Positions 34,711-46,090 of a DNA stretch of 64,000 nucleotides are shown in pieces. Both the position numbers and the translations under genes were made by a program. Below the pieces are notes generated by a model. That model saw only the letters and a program-made list of their open reading frames with translations. It was not told the DNA's origin and did no database searches. This stretch comes from Triglochin maritima (taxonomy: Eukaryota; Streptophyta; Magnoliopsida; Alismatales; Juncaginaceae): the NCBI GenBank assembly GCA_963682175.1, contig OY821784.1, positions 26,021,621 through 26,085,620 on the forward strand, read 5' to 3'. Each line of letters begins with the position of its first letter. Position 1 is the first letter of the stretch.

Positions 34711-35279
34711 AAGGATGAGAGATCGGTAGTGATCGGGCAAGCTTGAAGAGTCAAATTCAAAGTTGGTTGCACTATTGAAAGGAGATTGGAACCAATTCGA
34801 GGATCAAATTGGGTAAAATTTATCTATCCTCTACATTCATATTATATTGGTTCTAATCAAGGACATTGAATACTAAATTGTCATATCTACCATATCATTC
34901 ATTGCATATCTTAAATTTGAGAGTAGAACATCATATGCTTATATGTTCATATTTGATTGATGTTTAAAAGGGGAGAATAGAATTGAACTTAATTGTCATA
35001 TCATATATATATTGATAGGGTGAGCTTAATGAAAATCTTTATCTAGAAAAGGTAATGAAGTGCAAAATTAAAGGGAGCAACTTAATTACAAGAATTTGGG
35101 GGAGAAAATGAATTCATTGCAAATTTTTGATAGATTTCCAACCTTGAAATTGGATAGAAAATTGAACAAAAACTATGCACACTCATAGGGGGAGCATTTA
35201 TATGCCTAGTTACATCTCGAAATTTCAAGAAATTAAGATATAGGTTGCCAACATCAAAAAGGGGGAGAGTGTTGGCTTT
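34711..35279 (+). other. Element E 3' noncoding region and polypurine tract
   Basis: Contains several G-rich GGGGGAG-like runs (for example 35098-35105 and 35188-35196) and ends with AAAAAGGGGGAGAG just before the LTR. No gene seen. Confidence 0.75.
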
Positions 35280-36751
35280 TAGGCCTTAATCCATGTTTTG
35301 ATGATTTAATCAACCTAATCTTAATAATAATCAATGTAGAGTAGCACACAAATTGTATAGCATATATATTGCTTTGTGCTAACATCTATAGGTGATCAAG
35401 ACTCAAGGAAGAAATGAACTCAAGTCAAGACATGTAATCAGGCTTGAAGACAAGTAATTTTGCATTTCTTTTGAGTCTTAGGAAATTTGTGTACTTGAGC
35501 ATACTAGAGTAAATAACTAATCACATACACACTAGGTTCCTTATAGAAGTCACACACAAAATCTCATATCATTTGGACTTCAATAGGTCACCCAAACTCA
35601 TACCGGAAATCACTAAACCAAACCTAAACTTCCTAGGTAATTTCGGTGGACCAAACCACCTTCGTCCGACCGATTGATCTTTCAACCAATAGTGATTTGA
35701 ACTGCTCGACCATGATCTTTTTCGGTCAACCATCTACATGTGTCATTTGATTGTTAGACTTGTCGTATTATACCAACGGTCGTATTCACATTTTTATCCA
35801 TTCCCTAGAAATGCATTTGATCACTGGTCGACCGTGGACCTAGTTTTGGTTGACCGAACTTAGACATCTCTGGAACCCCGTAGTGTCCGTTTTTATCGGT
35901 CGACCGAACAAACCTTTTTGTTCGACTGATTGTCCCTGGACTTTCCTGGACAATAAATCTGGACTGCCTAATCGGTCGACCGTTCCACCTTTGGTTCAAC
36001 CGTTAACTTAAGTTATAGCCCTGTTCGTTCGACCGCCCCTTGTTTGGTCGACTGTTTGTTTCTGGAACTATCTGGACGTCTTTTCTGGACAGAATCCGGT
36101 CGACCATTTGACCCATTTTCGGTCGACCGAACTTAACCAGAACAGTGACCTGTGATTCTCTATTTTGTGTTTTTTACACATTCCTCTACCACTTTTGTCA
36201 CAACGGTTATAACCCCTTAGGAGCTTATCAATAGATGTCACCAAGACACAATTTGACAACTCCTACACTTGATATTATCATACACATCTAAGAGAAACTC
36301 CCAAGCTTTCAATTCTCCAATCCTACCCTCCAAGCCTAAAATTTACACCTTTGTTCAATTCCATATCTACTCAAAGTGTGCTAAATTTAGAGAGTGTGAT
36401 CCACTCAAGTTCTCAGACAAACAAAGTTTGTAAAGGCTCCGGTGAAAGCCCGAAGCATCCTTCTTGTATTATGAGAAGAGGATTCCATGCTAGGCAATGG
36501 TTGTTTGCTAGTGTGAAGATTGTAAGGCGTTGTCTCCCAGACCAGAACGGTTAGAGGATAGTGAAGTCGTGAGAGGAGCTTGCAAGAGTGGAAGTAGGCG
36601 GGAGACCGAACCTCTATAAAAAGCCTGTGTCCTTTGTGGTTTGCATTTTTCTACTTGTTTGTTTAATTTTTTTTCCGCTGCATCTATTGTTTAAGCAAGT
36701 AGAGATTAAGCTTAAAATTGATTAGATTTAGCGTCCCTCATCGATCTTACA
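35280..36751 (+). repeat. 3' LTR of element E (1472 bp)
   Basis: Reads TGTTGGCTTTTAGG...CGATCTTACA. It matches the 5' LTR with scattered differences, lacks its foldback insertion, and also carries a cluster of GGTCGACC palindromes (35826-36130). Confidence 0.92.
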
Positions 36752-36756
36752 ATTCA

Positions 36757-36961
36757 CCCCCTCTAGATTAGTGATCGACATAACTTAGAAAAAGAACTAG
36801 TTGTGTAGAAGAATCCATACATGTTCACTTTCAAAAAGAACCATGTAAGGATAATTCTAACCTTGATGATGAATTTAGTCATCATATTGGAAATACAACA
36901 TCTCAAGAACAATTCAATGAGATACCTCAAGAAGAGCAAGATCGATCTTCCAATGGATTGG
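36757..36961 (+). pseudogene. Element F pol fragment between integrase and RT
   Basis: From about 36780 one frame reads NLEKELVV, then VEESIHVHFQKEP, which corresponds to the VVEESIHVVFDE segment before RT in SIRE-type pol. It then runs on to SNG at 36961. The copia frame continues after the solo LTR at 38533 (duplication ATTGG). Joining of LTR-end sequence directly to pol indicates a deletion of PBS, gag, protease and integrase. Confidence 0.65.
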
Positions 36962-38532
36962 TGTTTGTTCGTTTTAAATTTAGAATGCAAGTGCACAGCC
37001 GTCGGTGAAGACGGGGCATGTACGGGTCATCCACCTGGAGGTGAGCAGCTTCTGGTATGACTGAAATCAAATGGAAAAAAAGGGAGAAGAGTTGTAGATT
37101 ACGCTAAAGCTAAACTACACTAAACTAATAAGTACGAAATGCGAAAGAAAGCACGAAAGATTGGAAATCAGAAAGAGAAACCCCTAAGGGGTGGAGTGTG
37201 TGCACATATGAAGTGAAATAAGTGATGAATGATTCATGTAAGCGTGTATGTGTGTGTGTTGTGTGTGTGTTGTCATGCATAGGAAGTGTCTAAAGATGTG
37301 GCAAAAACCTATCAATCCATTCACACATCGGCAATTACTACTTGATTAACATAAGATTAGACTCAGCATGGGAAATGTCTAAACATATGGCAAGACTCAT
37401 CAAAAACCATAAATTCATGTGAAAAACTAAGGTAAGCATGGGAGGTGTCTAATGTTATGGCAAAACCCATCAAAACAAAGTTTCTTCAATCAATCAAGCA
37501 AGCAAACACAAATACAAACACATAACTAACATGTAGCATATTCAACAGGAAATTTCAGTCAATAAACATGAGAAAACTAAGCATGGGAAGTGTCTAAATG
37601 TTATGGCAAAACCCATCAAAATTCCCCAACATGTAGATGACTAAAATACCCCAAATGAACATACAAAACATACAAGTCTTCACAATCAAAAATTCATCAA
37701 ACATCCAAACTTCACAATATATATGAACATCATCTCCACCCCCCAAAGGGGATGGATCTACTCGCTACACATTATTCTAGCAATTAAACTAAAGAAGAAA
37801 GTAGACATTCTAACTAATTTAACCCAAGATCAAAGAAACAAGACTAAGATAAGCATGCATAAAAAGAGACAACATGAGAACAAAACAATGAAAAATTGTT
37901 TTATTAAATGACTCACATTACTAGTAGCATTCTTCTCCACCTTGAGTGTTTTCTCCAAGGCTTACTCCAAGTAGAGAGAATGCCACCAAGCAATGGGTGA
38001 ATACAAAAGGAGGATGAGTTCTATTTATAGCAATAGAAAAAGGTAATCGGGGACAATCCCCCGATGTGAGACTAATAAAACCTTCCCAGAATACACATAA
38101 ACACATAACCCATGCCCTGATGAAACTTGGTCGAATTCGGAGAGAAGACCGCCAATTGGCGGTCACTTTTTCCCGGATCCTACCCATTTTCGGATATGTT
38201 CTTTATTTCTTCAATTCTTCACATGGGGTGCACTCGGATCGGTTATAGGAGTGTCGGCCCAAATCTAATTGCCAAAATACTCCTCATGATGGTGTGGAGT
38301 TTCTTCATTTGCGCATTGGTCATTTGGGGTTACATTCGGGTCCTTCTCCCTTGCATCTTAGTCCCCAAGTCTCACAACTCAGTCATTTTTCTTGCTTTTA
38401 GGTCCTTTTATGCCTATTCTCCTCAATCATGTTTATTCCTGAAACTCAAACATAAAACCCATTACGTAACATTGTTTAGTTTCAAGATAACGGATATAAG
38501 ACACAAATGAATGCATGAAATGATGTCAATCA
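36962..38532 (-). repeat. Solo LTR of family B inside copia pol (TSD ATTGG)
   Basis: 1571 bp, TGTTTGTTCG...GTCAATCA on the plus strand, flanked by ATTGG (36957-36961 and 38533-38537). It has a minus-strand TATA box at 38021-38030 and a perfect palindrome GACCGCCAATTGGCGGTC at 38147-38164. Confidence 0.93.
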
Positions 38533-38537
38533 ATTGG

Positions 38538-40152
38538 TGCTATAGAAAGGACCATCCTAAGGAATTTGTCTTTGGTGAGGTATCAAAAGGAGTTGTTACT
38601 AGATCAAATGCTATTGTTGTATGCGACTCTTATGCATTTATATCTCAACTTGAACCTAAGAAAATAGAAGAAGCATATGAGAGTGAATTTTGGTTAATGG
38701 CTATGTATGAAGAGTTGAACCAATTCACTGAAAATGATATTTGGGAACTTGTTCCAAGACCCAAACATCAAATAATGATTGGCACCAAGAGGGTTTTTGG
38801 AAACAAACATTATGAATCTGGGGCAAATGGTTAGAAAGCAAAGCTCAATTAGTTGGTCAAGATTATAACCAAGAGGAAGGCATCGACTTTGATAAAACCT
38901 ATGCTCCGGTAGCTTGACAAGAAGCCATTAGAATGCAATTAGCTTATGCATCGTACATGGATTTTAAACCTTTTTAAATGGATGTTAAAAGTGCATTTTA
39001 AATGGTTTTATTATGGAAGAAGTTTATCTGAAACAACCACCTAGTTTTCTGTGAAACTTACCTGAATCATGTATTCAAGCTTAAAGATTTGCCATGGGCT
39101 CCAGCAAGCTCCTAGAGTTTGATATGACAGGTTGAAGAACTTCTTGCTTGATAATGTGTTCACAATGGGTAAAGTTGACACCACCTTCTTTACTAAAATT
39201 AAGAACAAAGATTTATTTGTAGTACAAATTTATGTTGATGACATTTTATTTGGTGCTACTGATGATCGTCTTTGCCAAGAATTCTCTAAGTCTATGCAAG
39301 GTGAATTTGAAATGAGTATGATGGGTGAGCTCAACTTCTTTCTTGGACTCCAAATTAAGCAAACTTCAGAGGGATATTTCATCAACCAAACGAAATACAC
39401 AAAAGAACTTCTCAAGTGATTTGGTTTTTGATGATTGCAAGTCCCAAATACTCTTATGAGCACAAGCTTGAAATTGCATAAAGATGAACAAGGCAAATGG
39501 GTAGACATTGAAAGGTATTGAGGTATGACCGACTCCCTTCATTACTTAATCGCTAGTAGACCGGACATCATGTCTAGTGCTTGCTTATGTTCCCATTTTC
39601 AATTGTGTCCTAAAGAATCTCATTTGCTTGGTTTGAAAAGGGTTTTTCGATATTTGAAAGCTACTTATGATTTTGAATTGTTTAATCCCTAGACTCGTTC
39701 TTTTGATCTGTTGCCTATACTGATGCTGATTATGGTGGATGCAAATCCGATCGGAAAAGTACTAGGGGCAAATGTCAATTCTTAGGTAAATATTTGATTT
39801 CTTGGTTTAGTAAGAAGCAAAATTTGTAGCATTCTCAAAAATCGAGGCCGTGTATGCAGCCACTGGGTGGTGTTGTGCACAAATCTTTGGATGAGGCAAA
39901 CCCTTAAGGATTTAGGACTTGAGTTTCATACTATACCAATATTTTATGATAACATTAGTGCAATATTTTTTCGAAAAATCACCTTTAAATTCAAGACCTT
40001 AGCGTATAGATGTCCCATCATCATTTTCTTGAAGATCATTCTCTTAAGGGTGATATTGAACTAAAAGTTATTTCAACAAATGATCAATTAACAGATATCT
40101 TCACTAAACCTTTAAATTTTGATCAAATTGATAAAATTAGACAAGAATTATG
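38538..40152 (+). pseudogene. Ty1/copia RT and RNase H remnant (element F)
   Basis: The first segment (38538-38834) carries FVFGEVSKGVVTRS and EPKKIEEAYE..FWLMAMYEELNQF, with DIWELVPRP, the entrance of copia RT. The middle is badly damaged (FDKTYAPVA-like at 38890-38915). 39132-39419 holds QIYVDDILFGAT with the catalytic DD and FFLGLQIKQT..GYFINQTKY. RNase H traces include DADYGGCKSDRKST at 39720-39765 and, at the end, NDQLTDIFTKPL (40080-40115). Frameshifts and stops are frequent, so no protein is made. The last codons merge with the start of a B-type LTR at 40153. Confidence 0.85.
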
Positions 40153-40941
40153 TGATTAATATAATATTATGCATATATCCAGGTTATATATCCCCATTTT
40201 GAGCCTAAGCAATGCTATGTAACGAGTTTTATGTTAAGTTTCAGGAATAAACAAGTTTAAGAAGAAGAAGACCAAAAAATGGCTGCAACACAAGAAAAAG
40301 GACCGATATGTGAAACTTATGGACCTATCTGCAAGAGGGAATGACCTGGATATAAGCGGGAAGGACCAAATAGCAAACTTAGAAACTCCACACCATCATG
40401 ATGAGTATTTTGACAATTCGATTCGGGTCCAGACTCAAACAACCGTTCAAGGTGTGCCCCATGTGAATAATTGAGCATTTAAGAAGGAATCCGAAACCGG
40501 GTCGACTCAGACCAATTTTGACCTTCAATTGGCGACCCCCGACCTCCAGTTTGCAGTCTAGTTTGGTTAAGATACGACCCGACATCTTGTGATTGTGTAT
40601 TATGTTGTTTATGTCTATTTTAGGCAAGTTTCAATAGTCCCACACCGGGGGATTGTCCCCAGTTGCCATCTTCATGTCTATAAATAGAACTCACCTTCTT
40701 CCTTTGTAACCTACCAATTGCTTGGTGGCCATTCTCTAAACATGGAGTAAGTCTATGAAGCAAAACTTAAGATGAGAGAATACTACCTGTAATGTGAGTC
40801 ATTAATAAATAATTTCTTGTAAGTTTAATATTGTCTCTTTTAATGCTTGCATGTTTAGCTTGGTTTTGTTTTCTTAATCATAGTATAATTAGTTAGAATG
40901 TATTCCTTCCTTAATATAATTGTAGTAGGTGCCATTAGTCT
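40153..40941 (+). repeat. Family-B-like LTR, 5' half (plus orientation)
   Basis: Begins TGATTAATATAATATTATGC, like the start of the D LTR, includes the TATA box CTATAAATAG at about 40679 and a degenerate palindrome pair (40520-40558). It is cut at 40941 by an LTR of opposite orientation. Confidence 0.82.
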
Positions 40942-42335
40942 TGTTTAATCGTTTAAAATACCGCAAGTGCACGACGTCGGTGAAGAAGCGGCAAATACGG
41001 GTCGATCCGCGGGGAGGTGAGTAGCTTCTGGTTTGAAAAAATCAAGTGGCGGAAAAAGAGGTAAAGAGCTTTGATTATGCTAATCTAAGCTACACTAAAC
41101 TAGTAAGAAGAAATGCAAAAGAAAACAACTAACGAGTGATTTAAACTAAACTAACGGAACTCAATGCAAAGCTACAAATCAGGAAGAGTGACCCCTAAGG
41201 GGTGGAGTGAGTGCACACATGCAATAATATGGTGAAGAATGCATTCAAAAGACACAAATGTAGGTAGTGTTTTCATGTATAGGAAGTGTCTAATGGTTGT
41301 GGCAAAACCTATCAATCCAATCACTGACCTAGTTGATTAACATTCACATACACAAGTTGATTATTTTAGAACCGAAACAAGCATGGGAGGTGTCCAATAG
41401 TTGTGGCAAGACCCATCAAGTGAAGTGTTCTTCTCTAAACAAGCAAGCATACATTCACATTTATCAACACATTTCAAAATAAAGCATTCATTTCCATTCT
41501 TTATTGCATGTATGAACATCATCTCCACCCCAAAAGGGGGACGGATCTACTCACTAATCATTAATCTAACTATTATTTTAATAGAAAAACATAATAACTA
41601 AGCGTGCTAAATTTAATGAAAGGAAATTAAGTTAAGCATGCAATAAACACAAAATACACAACATAACAAAGAAAATTTTATTTAATTTCAGACTCACAAT
41701 ACAAGTAGCATCTCTCCACTAAAGTTTTTGTTCCAAGGCTTGACTCTAAGAAGAGGGATTAGCCACCAAGCATGTAGTAAATATTAAGGATGAGGAAGAG
41801 TTCTATTTATAGTCATAGAAAAAGGTAACCGGGGACAATCCCCTGATGTGGGACTAATAAAACATTCTCAGAATAGACATAAACATATAACCCATATTCA
41901 CAAGAAACAAGGTCAAATTCTGAGAAAAAGGGACCGCTAATTGGCGGTCACTTTTGTCTTGGATCGGCCCATTTTTGCATATCTTATTTATTGCTTCAAT
42001 TAGTGATGTGGGGTGCACTCAGATCGATTATTTGAGTCTAGATACGCCCAAATCTAATTGCCAAAGTACTCCTTATAATGGTACGGAGTTTCTCGGTTTG
42101 CTATTTAGTCCTTTCGGGCTTACGTCCGGGTCCTCTCCTCTTGCAGATAGGTCATTGTGTATGACCGAGAGGTCCATTTTGCATCATTTAAGTCCTTTAT
42201 TCTCACATTTCAGTCCTTTTTCTTTTCCCTTCTCTTCTTTATTACCTAATACCTGAAATATAACAACAAACACTTGTGTAGCATAATATTGGGGTTAAAT
42301 TAAGGATATATAGCATGAATATGATGAATGATATC
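40942..42335 (-). repeat. Family-B LTR (minus orientation) inserted in a B-type LTR
   Basis: Starts TGTTTAATCG and follows family B, with a TATA site at about 41808-41817 (minus) and a palindrome GACCGCTAATTGGCGGTC at 41932-41949. Its right end lacks the final AATCA and passes directly into plus-oriented LTR sequence at 42336. Confidence 0.8.
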
Positions 42336-43469
42336 CTACTAATTAGTCCCATACCGGGGGATTGTGTCCGGTTACCTTTTTTCATGCCTATAAATAGAAC
42401 TTTTCTTTTTCCTTTGTATTTACTCCTTGCTTGGTGTCCATTCTCTCTACTTGGAGTAAAGCCTTGGAGCAAAACTCAAGTGGAGAGATGCTACTTGTCA
42501 TGTGAGTCATGAATAAAATCAATCTTTGTTAGTTTCATGTTGTCTCTTTTAATTCTTGGATGCTTAGCTTAATTGTGTTTTAGTAATCTTAGTATAATTA
42601 GAATGTTTTCTCTTCTTAATATGAATGTTAGCATAATGAGTAGTGAGTAGTTCCATCCCCCTTTGGGGGGTTGGAGATGATGTACATTTATGTTTTGAGG
42701 TTTTGATGTTTGATGAATTTTGATTGTGTAGACTTGAATGTTTGTATGTTCATCGGGTTTGTTTTAATCATCTACATGTTGGGGGATTTTTGATGGGTTT
42801 TATCATAACATTTAGACAATTCCCATGCTTGGTTTCCTCATGTTTATTGGTTGAAATTTCCTGTTGGATATGCTACATGTTAGTGTTTGTATTAGTGTTT
42901 GCTCGCTTGATTAATTGAAGAAACTTTGTTTTGATGGGTTTGGCCATAACATTTAGACACTTTCCATGCTTAGCTTTGTTCTTCACATGAGTTCCTGGTT
43001 TTTGATGAGTCTTGCCATATCTTTAGACACTTCTCATGCTGAGCCTCGTCTTATGATAATCAAGTAGTAATTGTCGATACGTTGTGTGAATGGATTGATA
43101 GGTTTTGCCAAATCTTTAGACACTTCCTGTGCATGAAGACACACACATGGCACACAAACACATGCATGCTTACATGCATCATTCATCACTTATCTCACCT
43201 CATATGTGGACTCCACCCCTTAGGGGTTCATCCATATTTCGTTCCATATCGTTTGCTGCATTTCTTTAGTTTTCATTTGCATCGTAATCTAGTTTGTTTT
43301 GCATTCTAGTGTAATTGTCTTTTTACTAGTAGCGTAATAATCTCTTCTTCTCCCTTTATTTTCCACTTGACTTCTGAAGAACCAGAGTTGACACACCTCC
43401 CTGTGGACTCGACCCGTACTTGCCACCGCTTCATCACGGTCGCGCACTTACAATATTATAACTGAATCA
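42336..43469 (+). repeat. Family-B-like LTR, 3' part (plus orientation)
   Basis: Starts upstream of a TATA box (CCTATAAATAGAAC, about 42388) and runs to the LTR end ACTGAATCA. Because it repeats the TATA region already present in 40153-40941, it is not simply the other half of that LTR. Confidence 0.78.
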
Positions 43470-43473
43470 ACCA

Positions 43474-43835
43474 ATGAAGACTTGGCCGATGCTCAATCTG
43501 GGTCTCCTCCTCCTATCAAACCCGCAACCAACCCAAATTTCTATCCGAGATCGAGTCATGGTCCTCGACACTACTCTCATCCCGAATGGTCATCCGACTC
43601 GGATGCTCATTGGAACCAACCCGTATGGCCTTATCAGCACGAGATCCAAGAGGTTCGTGGGCTAGTGGATCACAAATATCAAGAAAGTCAAGAGCTTACA
43701 AGTGATTTTCATGCATTTCAGTTGGTAACGTTGAACTTGCTCAGTAAAACACACAAACAAATTCGTATGGTTTGGGATTCTCACCAAGCGTTTAAGACTC
43801 CCAAAATGAGATCATGGACCTCTTTCACAATATGA
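43474..43835 (+). pseudogene. Unrecognised ORF between RNase H and 3' purine tract of element F
   Basis: 117 codons (43482-43835) with an N-terminal Pro/Ser/His-rich half (MADAQSGSPPP...) and a C-terminal half that could form a helix (HEIQEVRGLVDHKYQESQE). The position, after pol and before the purine tract, is where SIRE-type elements carry an extra 3' ORF, sometimes called env-like. No membrane segment or signal peptide is visible in this piece, so the identity rests only on position. The upstream part may have been lost to the LTR insertions at 40153-43469. Confidence 0.4.
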
Positions 43836-44102
43836 ACAAGCCAGACAACTAGAGTTAGCTTTATGCCTTTTCTACTCCTTTGTTTGCTTTTTGTATGCAT
43901 TTGCTTTTGTCTTAACTCCATTTCAGCAATGAAATTCTATGTTTTCTGTTTCAACCTATGCTCTATGTAAATCTTCTTGCTTCATGACAGAAGGGTAGGA
44001 ATATTGTATTAACATGATATGCTCAATGAAATTCATGCACATTGGGAGTTTCATCTACACACAAGATTGACATGAGTTTGTCATCATCAAAAAGAGGGTG
44101 AT
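43836..44102 (+). other. Element F 3' noncoding region and polypurine tract
   Basis: Ends CATCATCAAAAAGAGGGTGAT just before TGTTGAGG; the AAAAAGAGGG run is a mutated form of the AAAAAGGGGGAG tract of SIRE-type elements. Confidence 0.7.
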
Positions 44103-44367
44103 TGTTGAGGTTTTGGCCTCCTTACTCTTAAGTTTGATGATTAAAAAATTAATATTATGCATGACTTCAATTAACACAACGCATATATCATATTGTCAAA
44201 TTGCATATATATTGTATACTTCTAACATTGTAGATGCTCAAATTTAAGAACTAACCCAGTTCAAGATAAGGCCAAGATTTGTAATCAAAACTCAAGGAAA
44301 AGACATGTAATTTTTCATTTTACTTGAGTCATAAGATCAAATGTTCACTTGATACACTAAATGCTTT
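44103..44367 (+). repeat. 3' LTR of element F, first part
   Basis: Starts TGTTGAGGTTTTGGCC after the purine tract and contains ACTCAAGGAAAAGACATGTAA, resembling the U3 of element E (AAGTCAAGACATGTAATC). Cut at 44368 by another LTR. Confidence 0.72.
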
Positions 44368-45790
44368 TGATTAGTAGCATATCATACATTCCAGTCAAGT
44401 TGTATATCCATTTATTTTACCCATGTTTGTGCTACTCGGGTATTTGTTTCTTACATTTCAGGGTTTGGGTAATAAAGAAGAGAAATGAAGCAAAAGGGAT
44501 CTAAATGCAAGAAGAAATGACTGATTGGGAAACCTTTTAGACCTCTTTGTAATGCTCAAGGACCAGATTGCAACTCAAAAAGGACCTAGGTGAAAACCTA
44601 TAAGGACCTGATCATAAACAAAATATGTTGGTCACAAAAGTCCATAATTTTATGAACCTAAGGAGTACTTCAACAATTAAAACCAAACCGGCTCAAACCA
44701 ATGACTCCAGGTGCACCCTACGTGCTACATTGTTTAACTAAAGCTCCTGCTGAAATATAAGGTTGATCCGACCCAAATGATCCCCCCACTGGTGGATCCA
44801 ACTCTGCCACTAGCAGATCCGGTTGGGAGATTGGTGCTCGAATTTCTCTCGTGGGCCGGGTATTCGGGTAGAAGCACGCCAAATCATCCAGATTTTATTT
44901 TCAGTCGTACGATTGTGCCCAGATTAATCTAGACCCTCTAATCTTCTATTAATACACTTATAATCCTTTGGTTTCTCTTCTTCCTTCTTCTGCAATAGAG
45001 TAGGCTTTATTTCTTGCTTAATAGTGTAGTGGAGGAGAAGAGGAACACCATTATGTAATCTTTGTTTCTTAATCAGGAATTAGTTTCATGTTCTTTTTGT
45101 TCTTGTCGTTCATTTCATGCAATTTTATTCCATTTCTTTGGTTAGATCTTTACTTGTTCATGTGTTGTTTTCTTTTGTTGTTTTCTTTGTTATGGATTTG
45201 ATTAGTGAGTAGTCCATCCCCATTAGGGGTTGGAGGATGATGTGAAGTGTGAATGTAGTTAGACTTGTGTGTGTTTTTAATCTTAATTTTGGAGCTTTAA
45301 ATGATTTACATAGCCATTTTGATGAGTTTGTAGCTCTTGCCTTTGACGTGTTAACGATCCTAATGGAACACATGCTTTGATTAGTTGGCGCACTTAATAG
45401 AGAATGATGAGGTGAGGGTAAGATTTGAGTGGATAAAGAGATAAAGATGACATGTGGAAGCATGTGGCCTTTTCATGATTAATGTCTTGTATGTTTTAAT
45501 AATGATCATATTAAATCTTATTTCAAGTGGAGACATAGTTGGGGTTATGGTCATCATGGATTTCTATGTTCTTCATGTCATTGAAGAGAGAAGATTGACA
45601 TGTAATCATGTGGTTATAGTTGTCTTTATCGTGAGTAGTATTTTGAATGTTTTAATAATGATGATCAATCTTAATCCATGTAGAGATACACTTAAGGTTT
45701 TGGTCTTGATAGATTTCCATGGTACGCATGTCATTAGCACTTAATTATACACATATGTGTCACATATCTACACTTTTACATGCATTATCC
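44368..45790 (+). repeat. Additional gypsy-type LTR (G), diverged from family B; right boundary unresolved
   Basis: Begins TGATTAGTAGCATATC and shares with B LTRs the block order CTTACATTTCAGG, an anti-TATA region, GTAGTGGAGGAGAAG and GATTAGTGAGTAG..CCATCCCCATTAGGGG. In place of the B palindromes it has a different pair, at 44779-44798 (GATCCCCCCACTGGTGGATC) and about 44802-44818. Its end is not identifiable; it may continue beyond the CACTA insertion, to about 52910. Confidence 0.65.
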
Positions 45791-45917
45791 ACTTCCTACG
45801 AGACTGAAATGTTGTGTGTGTACGGGACTGGAACACTATGTGTGTGCAGGTGAGACGTGATAGGTGACTAGAGACGACTTGGGATTGGAACGCTGTACTG
45901 GATCTGTTGAGCTCAGT

Positions 45918-46090
45918 CACTACCACAAAAATGGATTTTCCAGCGGATTCATGCCGACGGAATTGCCGTCAGCATGGCAAATATGTCATCGGGGCATGCA
46001 CAAAAATTTCGTTCTCGCGCTTAATTTCTTAAGCACGTGCTCCGCATGCGTAATTTTTAGCGTGCCGACGGAATATCCGTCGGCAGGTTA
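45918..46090 (+). repeat. Left subterminal repeats of the CACTA element
   Basis: Palindromic units GCCGACGGAATTGCCGTCAGC (about 45953-45973) and GCCGACGGAATATCCGTCGGC (46064-46084). Such repeats are binding sites for the TNPA-like protein in known CACTA elements. Confidence 0.8.

Larger units (their letters stand above)
31464..36751 (+). mobile_element. Element E: gag-only SIRE-type Ty1/copia element (TSD ATTCA)
   Basis: LTRs at 31464-33038 and 35280-36751 begin TGTTG and end CTTACA/CCTACA. The 5-bp duplication ATTCA is exact (31459-31463 and 36752-36756). A PBS of initiator tRNA-Met type follows the first LTR; the purine tract AAAAAGGGGGAGAG precedes the second. The interior holds a broken gag gene and 3' noncoding sequence only; the whole pol gene is absent, so it is non-autonomous. 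Confidence 0.93.

Noticed and set aside
43482..43835. Env-like protein
   Set aside because: Position fits, but no signal peptide, membrane segment or recognisable motif is present; kept only as an unrecognised ORF.
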